Notes: generated from the sequence alone by a model not told the origin. 64,000 bases of DNA from Pseudobacillus wudalianchiensis (GCF_001685015.1 NZ_MAYT01000001.1:449227-513226); one strand, 5' to 3'. Counted from the first letter of the stretch, positions 28,420 through 37,612 are shown. A program made the numbers and translations.

Positions 28420-28701
28420 TTAATCGAAGAAGTGGCAACCATCTTTAATAAACTCTCTGATTTCTTTAAATGACTTAAATTGCCTAACGCAACTTGAATC
28501 TTCTTCTAAATGAATGAAATATTCGATATCGGCATAATTTATCTTCAGCAAATAAGATTTATTGTTCCTGCTAAATCTGGCCATCGCTTCATGAACAAAT
28601 TCCCACTTCTCTTGAAGGTCTTTTTGAAGAAATTCTCCTAGAAAGATGGCTTCGGAAAAAACGACCGATTTAAAGATCTTATGTTTGTTGGTTTTACTCA
28701 A
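28420..28701 (-). CDS. Hypothetical protein, putative immunity protein
   Basis: 93 aa from TTG 28701 (AAAGGA upstream). Soluble: two helices, then YLLKINYADIEYFIHLEEDS and a short helix. Convergent with the preceding gene. No family recognised. Confidence 0.5.
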   Translation of the reverse strand: MSKTNKHKIFKSVVFSEAIFLGEFLQKDLQEKWEFVHEAMARFSRNNKSYLLKINYADIEYFIHLEEDSSCVRQFKSFKEIREFIKDGCHFFD

Positions 28702-28725
28702 AAGTAATAGTCCTTTCTTTATGGA

Positions 28726-28881
28726 TTATTCAAAAGAATTTTTTAGAATGGCTCTAACCATATTTCGAGACTGAAAAATCTGTGATGTTCGCAAAAAGGA
28801 ATCTATTTCAAGCGAAATCACAATTTGTTGCTCCTGCTTTAATTTCAAATGTTCGGCTGCATAATTGAAAATATTATTGAT
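28726..28881 (-). CDS. Small protein with possible ATC start
   Basis: 51-codon frame, NNIFNYAAEHLKLKQEQQIV to RAILKNSFE, closed by a stop just upstream and lacking ATG/GTG/TTG near its 5' end. AAGAGGAT lies 11 bases before ATC 28881. Either initiated at ATC or a gene remnant. The rest of 28882-29050 shows nothing. Confidence 0.35.
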   Translation of the reverse strand: MNNIFNYAAEHLKLKQEQQIVISLEIDSFLRTSQIFQSRNMVRAILKNSFE

Positions 28882-29050
28882 TTAATGACTATCCTCTTAA
28901 ACGACCATTCATTTTCCTGAATAGTTCTTCGCTTCTCAACATTTGACATTCAATTCATGCCTTGTCCTGTTTAACTCTACAAATTAATTCTTTATCCAAA
29001 AGTTACCTCTTAAATCTCAACTTTAACGATTAATAAAATTTTTATACATA

Positions 29051-29087
29051 CAAAAATCACAGGCCTATAATACCCGTGATTTTTTGT
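29051..29087 (-). terminator. Terminator after the Mrr-type nuclease gene
   Basis: CAAAAATCAC / GTGATTTTTTG stem with a 15-base loop, usable from either side. Confidence 0.6.
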
Positions 29088-29111
29088 GGTGAGATTAAGT
29101 AAGAAGAAAGA

Positions 29112-30632
29112 TTAAATAAGTTTTTTATTCTGTGTTAATTCAATCCTAACTTTATATCCATATTCATTGAACATTTGGATTAAATTCGATCCGTCTAGGA
29201 GGGTGAGGGGTTTTCCTTTTATAAATTCTCTGGAGTCATTTCCGTAATAGCTTGTTGTGACAAGTATCCCCTTCACTGCTCCTTCATCTGCCATTATTCC
29301 GTTTAACTCCCGAACCGCTGAAATAGGAACAACATGATTGTACCTCTTTGCTTGAATAATGAATTTTCCTCCTCGTATTGGATCAGGATCAAACGCAACA
29401 GCATCTATACCTCCATCTCGGCTCGCCTTTGTAACTTTAACTTCAGCGCCAACATCTGAAAAATATTGCTCAAACAATTCTCTGACGAGGTGTTCAAAAT
29501 CCTCCCATGGCATAACAGCTAAGTTTGGGATTGAATTAATGTTTGCTAGGATCTCCTTTGATTCCACAAAGCGTTTATCTTCTTTGTTTATTTCCAAGAT
29601 TGGTCGAACAGGAGCGAGTTGATGCAAAGCGCTTGCATTTAATCCCTTTAAACTTCGGAAACAGTCTTTTGGAATTACTTTTTCTAAATTAAGTGATAGA
29701 AATTGCTTTTTTTCTGCCTGAAGACTAATGATGCAAGAATTAAAATCTAGCCCAGTAGCAGTATCTACTCCGTGTACCCAGCCATTAAAAACCAATAATT
29801 CGACCGTTTGAGCATAATCTGAACTGAACACTTCATGAAAAGTGCGTAGCGTCATTTGATACAGTATATCTTCGTAATAATTCTCGAACTCCTTTTTCTT
29901 CATTTTTTTTGTGGTTATTTCTTTTCGTGTTTGGATGAATTTGTACTCTGCAATATTTGGCACTTGATCAAGGTGAGGCAAATGATAATCCACAATCAGG
30001 GTATTAGTGTCTGGAAGATACTGAATATCAAAGTGTTTCTTTAGGTCTGGCGGATAGTTAGATAATTCTAGTACTTTTCCGAAGTACCTCTCCACAAAAG
30101 GAGCTATTGCTTCTTCATAAGATAGTTTAAAAAGATCAACTGATTCATTAATTTGTTTTTGATCATTTGAAAATTCGTTTTTCTCGTTAAAATACTCGCT
30201 TAAAGCCTCGTTGTAGAGTCTTTCTGCCTCTCTTTGTTTCTTCAATCGTTTTTCTCTTACTGACGGGAATAAGAACTCAATGATCTTATCTTCTTTTGGG
30301 ACATTAACAAGTTCTATGAATGTATCTAGAGTAGGCTCTGGTTTTAAAAAATCCTCATTATTGTATAGCATCTGCCAATTTAAGCGATGTTCCTGCTCTA
30401 AAGAGTGTTTAAGTAAATTTTGATACCAACTGATCAACTCTAAGGCCGCTTCGGTATCAGCAGTGGCCTTTTCCTTCATCTTTACAATCTTCTTTTGCTC
30501 TTTTATTTGCTTTTCCTTTTCTCTCCATTTTTTTCTTTGGATTTTTACTTTTTGGTCTAATTCCCACTGGGTTTTAGCGGTTATTACTTTACTCTCGTTA
30601 AGAAAATTATTTGATATGTGAGTGCGAAACAC
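29112..30632 (-). CDS. Mrr-type restriction endonuclease-like protein with coiled-coil N-terminus
   Basis: 506 aa. Residues ~20-65 and ~130-165 are long charged coiled coils. The C-terminal ~110 residues are a Mrr-like PD-(D/E)XK nuclease domain: PWEDFEHLVRELFEQYFSDV, then SRDGGIDAVAFD (catalytic Asp) and FIIQAKRYN (Gln-x-Lys), which would cut modified or foreign DNA. GTG 30632 follows GGAGGTAAT. Divergent from the first tniQ, about 130 bases apart. Most likely a defence cargo gene; a role in transposition is only a possibility. Confidence 0.8.
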   Translation of the reverse strand: MFRTHISNNFLNESKVITAKTQWELDQKVKIQRKKWREKEKQIKEQKKIVKMKEKATADTEAALELISWYQNLLKHSLEQEHRLNWQMLYNNEDFLKPEPTLDTFIELVNVPKEDKIIEFLFPSVREKRLKKQREAERLYNEALSEYFNEKNEFSNDQKQINESVDLFKLSYEEAIAPFVERYFGKVLELSNYPPDLKKHFDIQYLPDTNTLIVDYHLPHLDQVPNIAEYKFIQTRKEITTKKMKKKEFENYYEDILYQMTLRTFHEVFSSDYAQTVELLVFNGWVHGVDTATGLDFNSCIISLQAEKKQFLSLNLEKVIPKDCFRSLKGLNASALHQLAPVRPILEINKEDKRFVESKEILANINSIPNLAVMPWEDFEHLVRELFEQYFSDVGAEVKVTKASRDGGIDAVAFDPDPIRGGKFIIQAKRYNHVVPISAVRELNGIMADEGAVKGILVTTSYYGNDSREFIKGKPLTLLDGSNLIQMFNEYGYKVRIELTQNKKLI

Positions 30633-30762
30633 TTAGATTACCTCCGCTATTTTCTATATTATTAGAAGTCTTGCCAAAAGAAAGGAGGATATAAGTGAAT
30701 TTTCGGAGCGCGAATAAATTTCTCCATTGCGGGCAATAACAGTTTTCTAGGAGGGATGAAAA

Positions 30763-32610
30763 ATAAAGACACTGTTAAACAAATTGTCCATCAAAGAGAC
30801 GGAAACATTGGGTAGCTTTCTTTTTCGAATTTTTAAAAGGAATTATTATGATTCTCCTTATCCTCTATCCAATAGTTCTTTTACGAGAAATCAACTACTC
30901 CAAAATTTTATTCCACAGGACATCTGTAATGAGTTAGAATTACTAACAATGCAAAAGGGACTATATCGTCACTCGTATAAGAGCATGGAAGTTGATTTAG
31001 AACAAGAGAACTTATTGTTCCTTAAGACAAGCAGCAAGTTCTGTCCTAAATGCTTACAAGAGGAAATTTATCAGGATTTCAGCTGGGGTATAAATCTAAT
31101 TAGCGTATGTCTGAAACACGAAGTATATTTAGCGAATAGGTGTAGTTTTTGCAATAGCAAAGTTACTCTAAGTTCAATCTTCAAAGACAAGTGCAATGGA
31201 TGTGGATGTAAATATTCATCTATAACAACTGCAAAGGAGACAAATCCCTATATATTGAATTCACAAAGAGAATTGAGCGAATTAATATTAGGGAAAAAGA
31301 AGTTGTTTCTCGATTTGATGAGTTTAACTGATTTTTTAACTGTAATTTTTGCTTTCTCTCAGTTATTAGATGGCCTACCAAGTTTTACTCAGCAAGATGC
31401 TCATAAGTATAAAATAAAATGCACTAATAAAATCCCGTTTGATGAGAAGGACTTAGTATATTTAATAGCCGATCTTTATTGGGTCTTCAAGGACTTTGAT
31501 AACCGCATTCCTAAGATTTTAACTTCGAATTTTTGCCAAGAGCCTACTAGAGATGTAAGAAAAAAAAGAAAGAAATTTGAAGAGCGAATTCTTAGTTCTG
31601 AAAAACTGCGCTTTATTATAAACGCATATGAAGAGTTACGCCTGGAACATTTCATTTGCGAAATGAAGGCTCCGAGGAATGTGAAAATTTATGACAGACA
31701 AGCATTAAATTTCATCAAGGAAAACTATCTTACTAAGGGAGAACTTAAACGACAATATCAATTAGTGGAGAGTGAATATGATTTTTTAATGAAATCAGGA
31801 GCTTTCAAAGATTGTTATTTCAATAATGGAAATGCAAGTTATTTCTTTAAGAAAAGAATAAACAGGCGTATACAGACTTTCTTAAAGGAGAAGGCTGATG
31901 CTGTTACAGTCGCGGAGGCCGCGATGCTGCTAGGGGTTAACGTTAATCGTGTATCTAGTTTGGTGAAAAACGGTATTTTAAATTACTCTTCTTATATGGG
32001 GTATAGTAAATGGCTGTCAAAAGAAAGTATTCAACAATTATTCGTGTCATTAAATGCGGAAGAAATTAAAGATGTAGAAAACAAAGTTTCCTTTCGCAGA
32101 TCTTTTGAGATGTTTGCAACATCAGGTTTAAACGTGGTCGAATTAATCCACTTCATCCGACGAGATCATTTAAAAGCATATACCAAAACTATGCCATATA
32201 AATTATTCGATTTATATTTTGAAGTTGATGATCTTTTGAAAAAGATCAAGGAGAAGCGCATTTTAACAAAAGGACTTAGCTTAAGTGAAGCAGCGGCTAA
32301 ACTAAATTGTGGAGAACGAACTGTTATGAAAATGGTTGAGGTGGGATTGTTGTCCTCTCCCGCTGTGGAGAAAATTCATTCCTCTTCTTTCGCATATCGT
32401 TTTGATTTGACTGAAATTGATAGGTTCCAAAAAAATTTTTATATGGTCGATCAACTTGTAAAAGAGTTCAAAGTAACTCCAACATTAATAAGTAACGCTA
32501 TTTACAGAGGGTCGTTAAAGAATTATCTAGCTGGTAAATGCAGAAAAGTAATTGTAAATAAAAAGGAGTTTGAAGAGTATTTAAAAAAACAAAAAAGAGC
32601 TGTTTCGTGA
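30763..32610 (+). CDS. tniQ: TniQ/TnsD-family target-site selector, copy 1
   Basis: Target-choosing DNA-binding protein of Tn7-like elements. A zinc domain, CPKCLQEE (94/97), CLKH (116/119), CSFC (127/130) and CNGCGCKY, follows the N-terminal TniQ helix region. At least two excisionase-like helix-turn-helix segments follow (VTVAEAAMLLGVNVNRVSSL, LSLSEAAAKLNCGERTVMKM). TTG 30784 has no ribosome site; ATA 30763 sits 7 bases after TAGGAGGG, and that longer N-terminus (KTLLNKLSIKETETLGSFLF) aligns with copy 2. If ATA is not used, the protein starts at 30784. Confidence 0.85.
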   Translation: MKTLLNKLSIKETETLGSFLFRIFKRNYYDSPYPLSNSSFTRNQLLQNFIPQDICNELELLTMQKGLYRHSYKSMEVDLEQENLLFLKTSSKFCPKCLQEEIYQDFSWGINLISVCLKHEVYLANRCSFCNSKVTLSSIFKDKCNGCGCKYSSITTAKETNPYILNSQRELSELILGKKKLFLDLMSLTDFLTVIFAFSQLLDGLPSFTQQDAHKYKIKCTNKIPFDEKDLVYLIADLYWVFKDFDNRIPKILTSNFCQEPTRDVRKKRKKFEERILSSEKLRFIINAYEELRLEHFICEMKAPRNVKIYDRQALNFIKENYLTKGELKRQYQLVESEYDFLMKSGAFKDCYFNNGNASYFFKKRINRRIQTFLKEKADAVTVAEAAMLLGVNVNRVSSLVKNGILNYSSYMGYSKWLSKESIQQLFVSLNAEEIKDVENKVSFRRSFEMFATSGLNVVELIHFIRRDHLKAYTKTMPYKLFDLYFEVDDLLKKIKEKRILTKGLSLSEAAAKLNCGERTVMKMVEVGLLSSPAVEKIHSSSFAYRFDLTEIDRFQKNFYMVDQLVKEFKVTPTLISNAIYRGSLKNYLAGKCRKVIVNKKEFEEYLKKQKRAVS

Positions 32611-32637
32611 TAACGGGCTCCGTTCGGAGATACAAAC

Positions 32638-32675
32638 AAGAGTGAAGTCATAAGGATTTCACTCTTTTATTTTTA
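32638..32675. terminator. Bidirectional terminator after tniQ copy 1
   Basis: AAGAGTGAA / TTCACTCTT with an 11-base loop and T-rich flank. Shared with the convergent small gene. Confidence 0.8.
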
Positions 32676-32858
32676 TGCGTTATTATTTTCCTGTAAATAT
32701 GGAACGAGGGTTTTTAGGAAAGAACTTAAATTGGATTCTCCGTTAAGTTCACCCTGTGTGGGTACATTCTTTATAGAACTAAGCATTTTTTCAACACTAT
32801 TTGAATTTGTTTTCAACAAATAAACTTTTAAGGTCTGTTTTTTTGAATCATTCTTTAT
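32673..32858 (-). CDS. Small hypothetical protein with apparent ATA start
   Basis: 61 codons reading KNDSKKQTLKVYLLKTNSNS, then VEKMLSSIKNVPTQGELNGE and a tail ending LQENNNA. There is no ATG/GTG/TTG near the front; AAAAGGA is 5 bases before ATA 32858, exactly where a start is expected. A short protein starting at the internal ATG would lose half the sequence. Function unknown. Confidence 0.45.
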   Translation of the reverse strand: MKNDSKKQTLKVYLLKTNSNSVEKMLSSIKNVPTQGELNGESNLSSFLKTLVPYLQENNNA

Positions 32859-32998
32859 TAAATTCCTTTTATACTTTCACTCTGTTTTATTACATAGGTT
32901 GTGTCAATTACACAGTAACAACGAACTGCGTCACAAATGTGTTGATTAAACCTCTTTGAGTAAGCTATATTGATCTCTAACATTAGTTTTAATTGTAT

Positions 32999-33229
32999 AT
33001 GGGGGTGAGTCCTCTGCTCTGGCTCTTTATTTCTTTAATTGGATTAATAATAGTCATACTTACAGCTAGGAGTTATTACAAAGAAAGTAAAGAAATCAAA
33101 AGTAAGAAATGGCGTGGTTTGGCTTTTCTGTTTTTAGCTATTCTTTCAGCAGCTAGTGAATCGACAGTATTTTATCTTGGGTTATTACTTATACTTTTTG
33201 GTTTAGTTAAGGCAACAGGTTTACTTTAA
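32999..33229 (+). CDS. Small membrane protein
   Basis: About 76 aa with two to three transmembrane helices (LWLFISLIGLIIVILTA and GLAFLFLAIL...YLGLLLILFGLV) and a Lys-rich loop between. Start unclear: TTG 32993, ATG 32999, or CTG 33014, which alone is correctly spaced from GGGGGTG. Function unknown. Confidence 0.5.
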   Translation: MGVSPLLWLFISLIGLIIVILTARSYYKESKEIKSKKWRGLAFLFLAILSAASESTVFYLGLLLILFGLVKATGLL

Positions 33230-33645
33230 CTAAAATCGCTTTTATTACACATTTTGTGTCTACTGTTCATCATTCTTGGCCGTAGAAGCTTAAACAATTA
33301 TCTTAAAGACAGTCTAGCCTCTGAGGAATGCAGAGCATAAAACTCCCCTTTTTTATGAAGACACTAGGCTAATTCGAAAAATAAAAATCTGTGAAATCGA
33401 CAATGGATAAAATCGTGTGCAGAGAAGAATGAGAGATAAAAAGAAGCCCCCTTGCGGATAAGGTTTTTATGCGTCAGAGGAGCTTCCTTGTTGTGGTGTT
33501 ATGTGAACTAATACTGTATAGATTATTCATTTGATTTCTTGGACCTTAAAAATCCTAAATTCCTTAATGACACATTTAATGTTTGGGTTTATCTTGTAAA
33601 GAAAGGGAATAAAAAAGTAGACCATTTACACTAGGAGGAATAAGT
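33230..33645. other. Gene-free stretch with two intergenic repeats
   Basis: Contains TTTTGTGTCTACTGTTCATC (33252, family shared with 38827 and 39548) and the GTGTTATGT repeat (33495-33530). A stop-rich region otherwise; an imperfect hairpin with CCCCCTTG lies near 33447. Confidence 0.4.
33495..33530. repeat. Degenerate ~36-base intergenic repeat (other copies 47024-47063, 48778-48815, 49386-49423)
   Basis: Copies share GTGATGTTATG at the left and TGTATAGATTATTCAT at the right with a variable middle. All lie between immunity-type genes. Weaker variants occur near 37671 and 45228. Confidence 0.5.
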
Positions 33646-34125
33646 ATTTTACAAAGAAAAATAGTCACGGCAGCCGTTTCTGGTACTTTATTTACCATTT
33701 TATTAAGCCTAATTAACCCGAATCCATTTGAAGAACCCGCTGATATAACAGGAAATTACTTATATGCTTTTGTTTCTATTGTCTCTCCTTATATGCTGTA
33801 TACTTTACCAGCCATTTTAACCTATGGAGTTTTCACATCGATCGTTAGCGACAAAATAGGTGAGTTTATATCAACTAAAGTGAAAAAGAGAAAAGTAGAA
33901 TGGATCGTTTCTGGAATTTTGCATATCGTTTTTGGACTAATATTGCTATGGTTTAGCCTAGGTGCTTCTATACTCTTTTTTATTACCGATCGCATAATGA
34001 AAAAGTACGTTGAAAAGTATACATGGCCAGAAGCATTTATTAGTTTAATCATACCTATCTGGACATTCTTGATGTTCACTGGAGTTTCTTGGTTATGGGA
34101 CACAGTGTTTTTTAAAAATCACTAG
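33646..34125 (+). CDS. UPF0715 family membrane protein, apparent ATT start
   Basis: 160 codons: four transmembrane segments. The N-terminal part LQRKIVTAAVSGTLFTILLS and the SIVSDKIGEFISTKVKKRKV loop are as in UPF0715 proteins. Full family length is reached only if translation begins at ATT 33646, 7 bases after CTAGGAGG. The first ordinary start, ATG 33793, would delete the first helix and has no ribosome site. Function unknown. Confidence 0.65.
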   Translation: MLQRKIVTAAVSGTLFTILLSLINPNPFEEPADITGNYLYAFVSIVSPYMLYTLPAILTYGVFTSIVSDKIGEFISTKVKKRKVEWIVSGILHIVFGLILLWFSLGASILFFITDRIMKKYVEKYTWPEAFISLIIPIWTFLMFTGVSWLWDTVFFKNH

Positions 34126-34193
34126 AGGTTTATGAACAGGAAAAGATAACTTCCTGTATCGAACATTATGTAAATTAACTAGGAGATGTTGTG

Positions 34194-34520
34194 ATGATTA
34201 ATGAATGTCTAGAAAATGACCCTATTTATATCATAGAAGATTTTACGTGCTGTGAAGAAGGTGTAGAATTTGAATGGGAAAAATCTAGAGATTTTCATGT
34301 TGGGGATCGAGTGTTTTTCATAGATGCTTTTAAGAATCCAGATAGTGTTTTTTCTCAAGATCATCTTTCTTGGATGATTAAGTTTAAAACAGAAGATAAC
34401 AAAGTTTATAACGCATGCCAATTATATTTTGTGCATCAGGATGTGTGGGAAGGTTTAAGGACATTTTTTACCACAAAGCAGCCATTAACAATTGATCGTG
34501 AGGTAGATAAAAAAGGTTGA
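34194..34520 (+). CDS. Hypothetical protein, putative immunity protein
   Basis: 108 aa, acidic, soluble; notable EDFTCCEEGVEFEWEKSRDF. TAGGAGATG precedes ATG 34194 (GTG 34191 also in frame). Followed by a terminator. No family recognised. Confidence 0.55.
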   Translation: MINECLENDPIYIIEDFTCCEEGVEFEWEKSRDFHVGDRVFFIDAFKNPDSVFSQDHLSWMIKFKTEDNKVYNACQLYFVHQDVWEGLRTFFTTKQPLTIDREVDKKG

Positions 34521-34548
34521 GTATCTAAAAGGTACTTAACCTTTTTAT
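34511..34548 (+). terminator. Terminator
   Basis: AAAAGGTTGAGTA / TACTTAACCTTTT with one mismatch, T5 tail; overlaps the stop codon. The segment ACTTAACTTTTTTATTT is repeated ~50 bases downstream. Confidence 0.75.
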
Positions 34549-34773
34549 TTTCAAAAATAGAGAAGAAGAGCATAAGGAATTTTTTCTCTTTTTTTAGATA
34601 CTTAACTTTTTTATTTGCGCAGCACTGAGAATACTCTTAGATCGCTCCCCTCATGAGAGAATAACTCTTCTTAAAAGAGGTCCTTTATAAAGATCGAATA
34701 AAATGTTAAATTGGAATATAGATACATTTTAGTAAAAATTATGGTTAGAAAATTTGGAAAGGAAGTTAATTGG

Positions 34774-35205
34774 ATGAAAAAATCTCTTATTTTATCTGTT
34801 ACAACAATATTTATAGTAGTAGTCATAGTTTCAGTCCCTTTCTTAGCGAATTCTAAGAGTATTTCGCCAGAACAGTTTGTAAAAGAGTACCTAGAATTAA
34901 ACAAGAAAGATGACTACGAAAAATTGTCTGACATCATTATTGATGATCGTTTTAATAATGATCGTCAAACGGAGATTGAGCAATATAAAAAATTTGCTCA
35001 AGAAAAAGTAAAAGTAAAAGATTTTAAGATTAAAAAAGTAAGAGAAGTAACAGAGGATAAAGCAACAGTTATTACCGAAATAACTTTTGAAGATGGCCGT
35101 GTTAATCAGACACCAGTAAAACTGGTTAAGCAAGATGGCGAGTGGAAAGTTCATATCGGTACCGAAAGTGCAACTGACGACAAGGATTTTAAACGAATTA
35201 AATAG
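34774..35205 (+). CDS. Membrane-anchored protein with small C-terminal domain (paralogue of 43224-43670)
   Basis: 143 aa from ATG 34774 (GGAAAGGAAG upstream). Signal anchor (6-26), then SPEQFVKEYLELNKKDDYEK and a beta-rich end with VNQTPVKLVKQDGEWKV, resembling small NTF2-like/DUF4878 extracytoplasmic domains. The paralogue 8 kb downstream has the same layout and is also intact. Function unknown; outer-face immunity is plausible. Confidence 0.65.
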   Translation: MKKSLILSVTTIFIVVVIVSVPFLANSKSISPEQFVKEYLELNKKDDYEKLSDIIIDDRFNNDRQTEIEQYKKFAQEKVKVKDFKIKKVREVTEDKATVITEITFEDGRVNQTPVKLVKQDGEWKVHIGTESATDDKDFKRIK

Positions 35206-35281
35206 CAATTTGTTTTCTCACACGGGTGGGGCACTATTTTATCTATTTCATCCTTACCTATTGTTACATTGCTAATGCTTC

Positions 35282-35518
35282 TAAAGGAAATGGAACGACA
35301 ATTGCTTTAATTGTTGTCGATATCTCTGGGTACCAAAAGCCAAAGGAAACCTATTTACTACTTATGAAAGCGAGGGTACAATATTTCAATTGCCATGGTA
35401 TCTTCCGACTCATCGGCTAAGATCTGACCAAAAGGTGAAGGTGTATTTCAATGGAGAAGTGTTTCTGGTGTCACTTGGACGAACTAATAGATACTGGATA
35501 AAAACAATTAAATGCTAA
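35282..35518 (+). pseudogene. 3' remnant of a hypothetical gene
   Basis: A 78-codon frame with no usable start: CFNCCRYLWVPKAKGNLFTT, then QLPWYLPTHRLRSDQKVKVY and VFLVSLGRTNRYWIKTIKC. Upstream frames are broken. Probably the tail of a decayed secreted protein. Confidence 0.4.
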
Positions 35519-35533
35519 GTATATTGTATCTGC

Positions 35534-35572
35534 ACCATCAAGATCCTTTTTGAATCTTGGTGGTTATTTTTA
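35534..35572 (+). terminator. Terminator
   Basis: ACCATCAAGAT / ATCTTGGTGGT stem with one G-T pair, then a T-rich tail. Confidence 0.65.
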
Positions 35573-35614
35573 TGGTATAATATTCCAAACAAGCTGTGCT
35601 TAGGAGGAAATCCA

Positions 35615-36088
35615 TTGAAGAAATTTTACATGTTTATTATCTTTTCGACAGCAGTATTTCTGGTGTTAGCAGCATGTCAGCAAAATAAGTCGCAAACAAA
35701 AGAGAACTCAGAAATAAAACTTGTGAAAACAGAAGTTCAGGATATGCAAAGTTCCAGGGATGGTATTACAGTTAGCATGGAAAAAGAGAAGTATAAAACA
35801 ACTGATAATACGATCACACTGAACATTCAAAATAACAGTGGTACTGAATTAAATTATAGCAGTGGGTTTTCCTTGGAAAAAAAGATTAACAGCACATGGT
35901 TCTATGTGCCGATCAAAGAAGGGAGGGGAGTGGATGATATGGGACATCGTCTTCCTGCTAAGAAAACAAAGTCTGAAACATACTCACTAGATTCTTTAAG
36001 AGACAAACTTTCACCAGGCAAATATCGCCTTATACAAAATTTTGGAGCTACTTATCTTGCTGCCCCTTTTGAAGTTGTTGAGCCGTAA
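35615..36088 (+). CDS. Lipoprotein with Ig-like fold domain (paralogue of 38329-38766)
   Basis: 157 aa from TTG 35615, after AGGAGGAAATCC. Lipobox LVLAAC gives lipidated C21. The mature part (ITVSMEKEKYKTTDNTITLN, SFSLEKK-like strands, KLSPGKYRLIQNF) looks like the bacterial Ig-like domain of YhfM-type lipoproteins. A paralogue lies 2.7 kb downstream. Cell-surface immunity lipoprotein is a reasonable guess only. Confidence 0.7.
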   Translation: MKKFYMFIIFSTAVFLVLAACQQNKSQTKENSEIKLVKTEVQDMQSSRDGITVSMEKEKYKTTDNTITLNIQNNSGTELNYSSGFSLEKKINSTWFYVPIKEGRGVDDMGHRLPAKKTKSETYSLDSLRDKLSPGKYRLIQNFGATYLAAPFEVVEP

Positions 36089-36409
36089 GATAAATAAGCA
36101 TCGTATATTTTTTATCCTTAACGCAACGATACATTGTTAACTATTTCTATGGGTGAGAATAATTTTGAAATTTGCAGTAGTATCTATAATTTTCAACACA
36201 GGTAAATACTTCTAATCGAACAATTATTCTAATGCACAAGCCAGACGAGGATTAAAATTCATATTATTAATAGGGGGATTATAACGATGCCTCTTTTTTT
36301 GTAAGATTGTCTTTAAGAGAGTTCCATTTGTAAGAAATAAAGATCATTTGTTTTGGAAAGAATTAAAGGGTTTATAGTTAGACTCACCAATAAATAAGGA
36401 GTGATGAAA

Positions 36410-36814
36410 ATGGATTTTAGTGAGTTAATGGAATGGAACGGATATATTTACTTAGAGAAATTACTGGAACCTGAAGATAATCTATTGAGACTACTTATAG
36501 GAAGGAGTAAGGAAATCAATGCTGGTCTAGGTATAAAACATCTGCCAACGATACAAATAGATTTTGATTTTTATGTTTCATATTCTGTGATCAATGAATG
36601 TTTTGATTGTCTAGATGAAGATGAAATATCAAAAGGAAAAGTTTTTCGGATATATACTAAGTCAAAGTATTTAGATTTTATTAAATCATCTACGTTGGAG
36701 ATAGAAGATATATGTTTGCCGACAAATTTTGTTCACTATCAATTTTGTTGTTTAAATCATATTATTGATGTCATTTCTTGTAATGCACCCAAAATTACTG
36801 AACTAACAGATTAA
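36410..36814 (+). CDS. Hypothetical cytosolic protein, putative immunity protein
   Basis: 134 aa, acidic, Cys-rich toward the end (HYQFCCLNHIIDVISCNAPK). ATG 36410 is 8 bases after AAGGAG; upstream in-frame starts at 36401/36404 crowd it. No family recognised. Confidence 0.55.
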   Translation: MDFSELMEWNGYIYLEKLLEPEDNLLRLLIGRSKEINAGLGIKHLPTIQIDFDFYVSYSVINECFDCLDEDEISKGKVFRIYTKSKYLDFIKSSTLEIEDICLPTNFVHYQFCCLNHIIDVISCNAPKITELTD

Positions 36815-36983
36815 ATGAAGTGTATATAGTTTCACTTTTCTGTCTTGCACTGAGTTTATTGATTCCAGCATTATATAATCTATATATCTATAATGAGATG
36901 ATGAAATAACAGAGAAGCTTCGACTAGAAGCTCTTTTTTTAACTAATACGGAAGGTAAATTGAACAAGAGTTTTAAGGAGGAC

Positions 36984-37259
36984 ATGATTGGTAAAGGGAG
37001 GGAGATCGTTATCAAAAAAGTTTTAGTAAAAACTGGAACGTACTCATTTATTATTTCTTTCTTAGCATTATTGATAATACTAGATAGAACGGAAACATCA
37101 GAAAATGCTGATGGAATGACTTCAACTTGGGAAATATCCTATGCAGACTACTTCTTTATGATTTTGCAGCGTTCCATAAAAATCACCTTTGCAGCGATTG
37201 TAGTTGCTTTTTTGATAAAATTATTTATAAGAAATAAAAAAGGGAGTATCATGCTATGA
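36984..37259 (+). CDS. Small two-helix membrane protein
   Basis: About 91 aa with transmembrane helices FIISFLALLIILD and ITFAAIVVAFLIKLFI and a basic tail. ATG 36984 is only 3 bases from AAGGAGG; ATC 37011 lies 6 bases after GGGAGGGA and would give the typical IKKVLVKTGTYSF front. Start therefore unsure. Overlaps the next gene by 4 bases. Confidence 0.55.
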   Translation: MIGKGREIVIKKVLVKTGTYSFIISFLALLIILDRTETSENADGMTSTWEISYADYFFMILQRSIKITFAAIVVAFLIKLFIRNKKGSIML

Positions 37260-37612
37260 AATTGACTTGTCAAACCTGTGATATTGTGATTTCCAATGAA
37301 GTGGTGGAACTTAAGGATTTAAGCCGTCTCAATGATAAGGATGGTCAAGATTATATACCTAAAGGCTTTTTCATTATTGACAATCAGGATTTCTGTCCAG
37401 AGCTAAAAGGGGCTATTATGATTAATATCAAAGATTCAACTAATTCAAAATATCACTCTGACGGCAGTAGATTAAACGGATGCTGCGGTTATGATGGCTT
37501 AGACGGAATGAATAGAATTTGCTCAAATAATCATGAGATCGGAACTGAGATGTCGGATTGTTGGATGCCCCATTGTATAGCATTGAATCCAAATTTAGTT
37601 AAATTTATTTAG
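37256..37612 (+). CDS. Hypothetical Cys-rich protein
   Basis: 118 aa. Starts MKLTCQTCDIVISNEVVELK; a middle FFIIDNQDFCPELKGAIM and a loop with GCCGYDGLDGMNRICSN, so metal binding is likely. Translationally coupled to the membrane protein upstream (ATGA-type overlap). Family unknown. Confidence 0.6.
   Translation: MKLTCQTCDIVISNEVVELKDLSRLNDKDGQDYIPKGFFIIDNQDFCPELKGAIMINIKDSTNSKYHSDGSRLNGCCGYDGLDGMNRICSNNHEIGTEMSDCWMPHCIALNPNLVKFI

Noticed and set aside
29112-30632. Nuclease as the missing TnsA
   Set aside because: It has a Mrr-type C-terminal domain and long coiled coils, is on the opposite strand far from tnsB, and shows no TnsA N-terminal signature.
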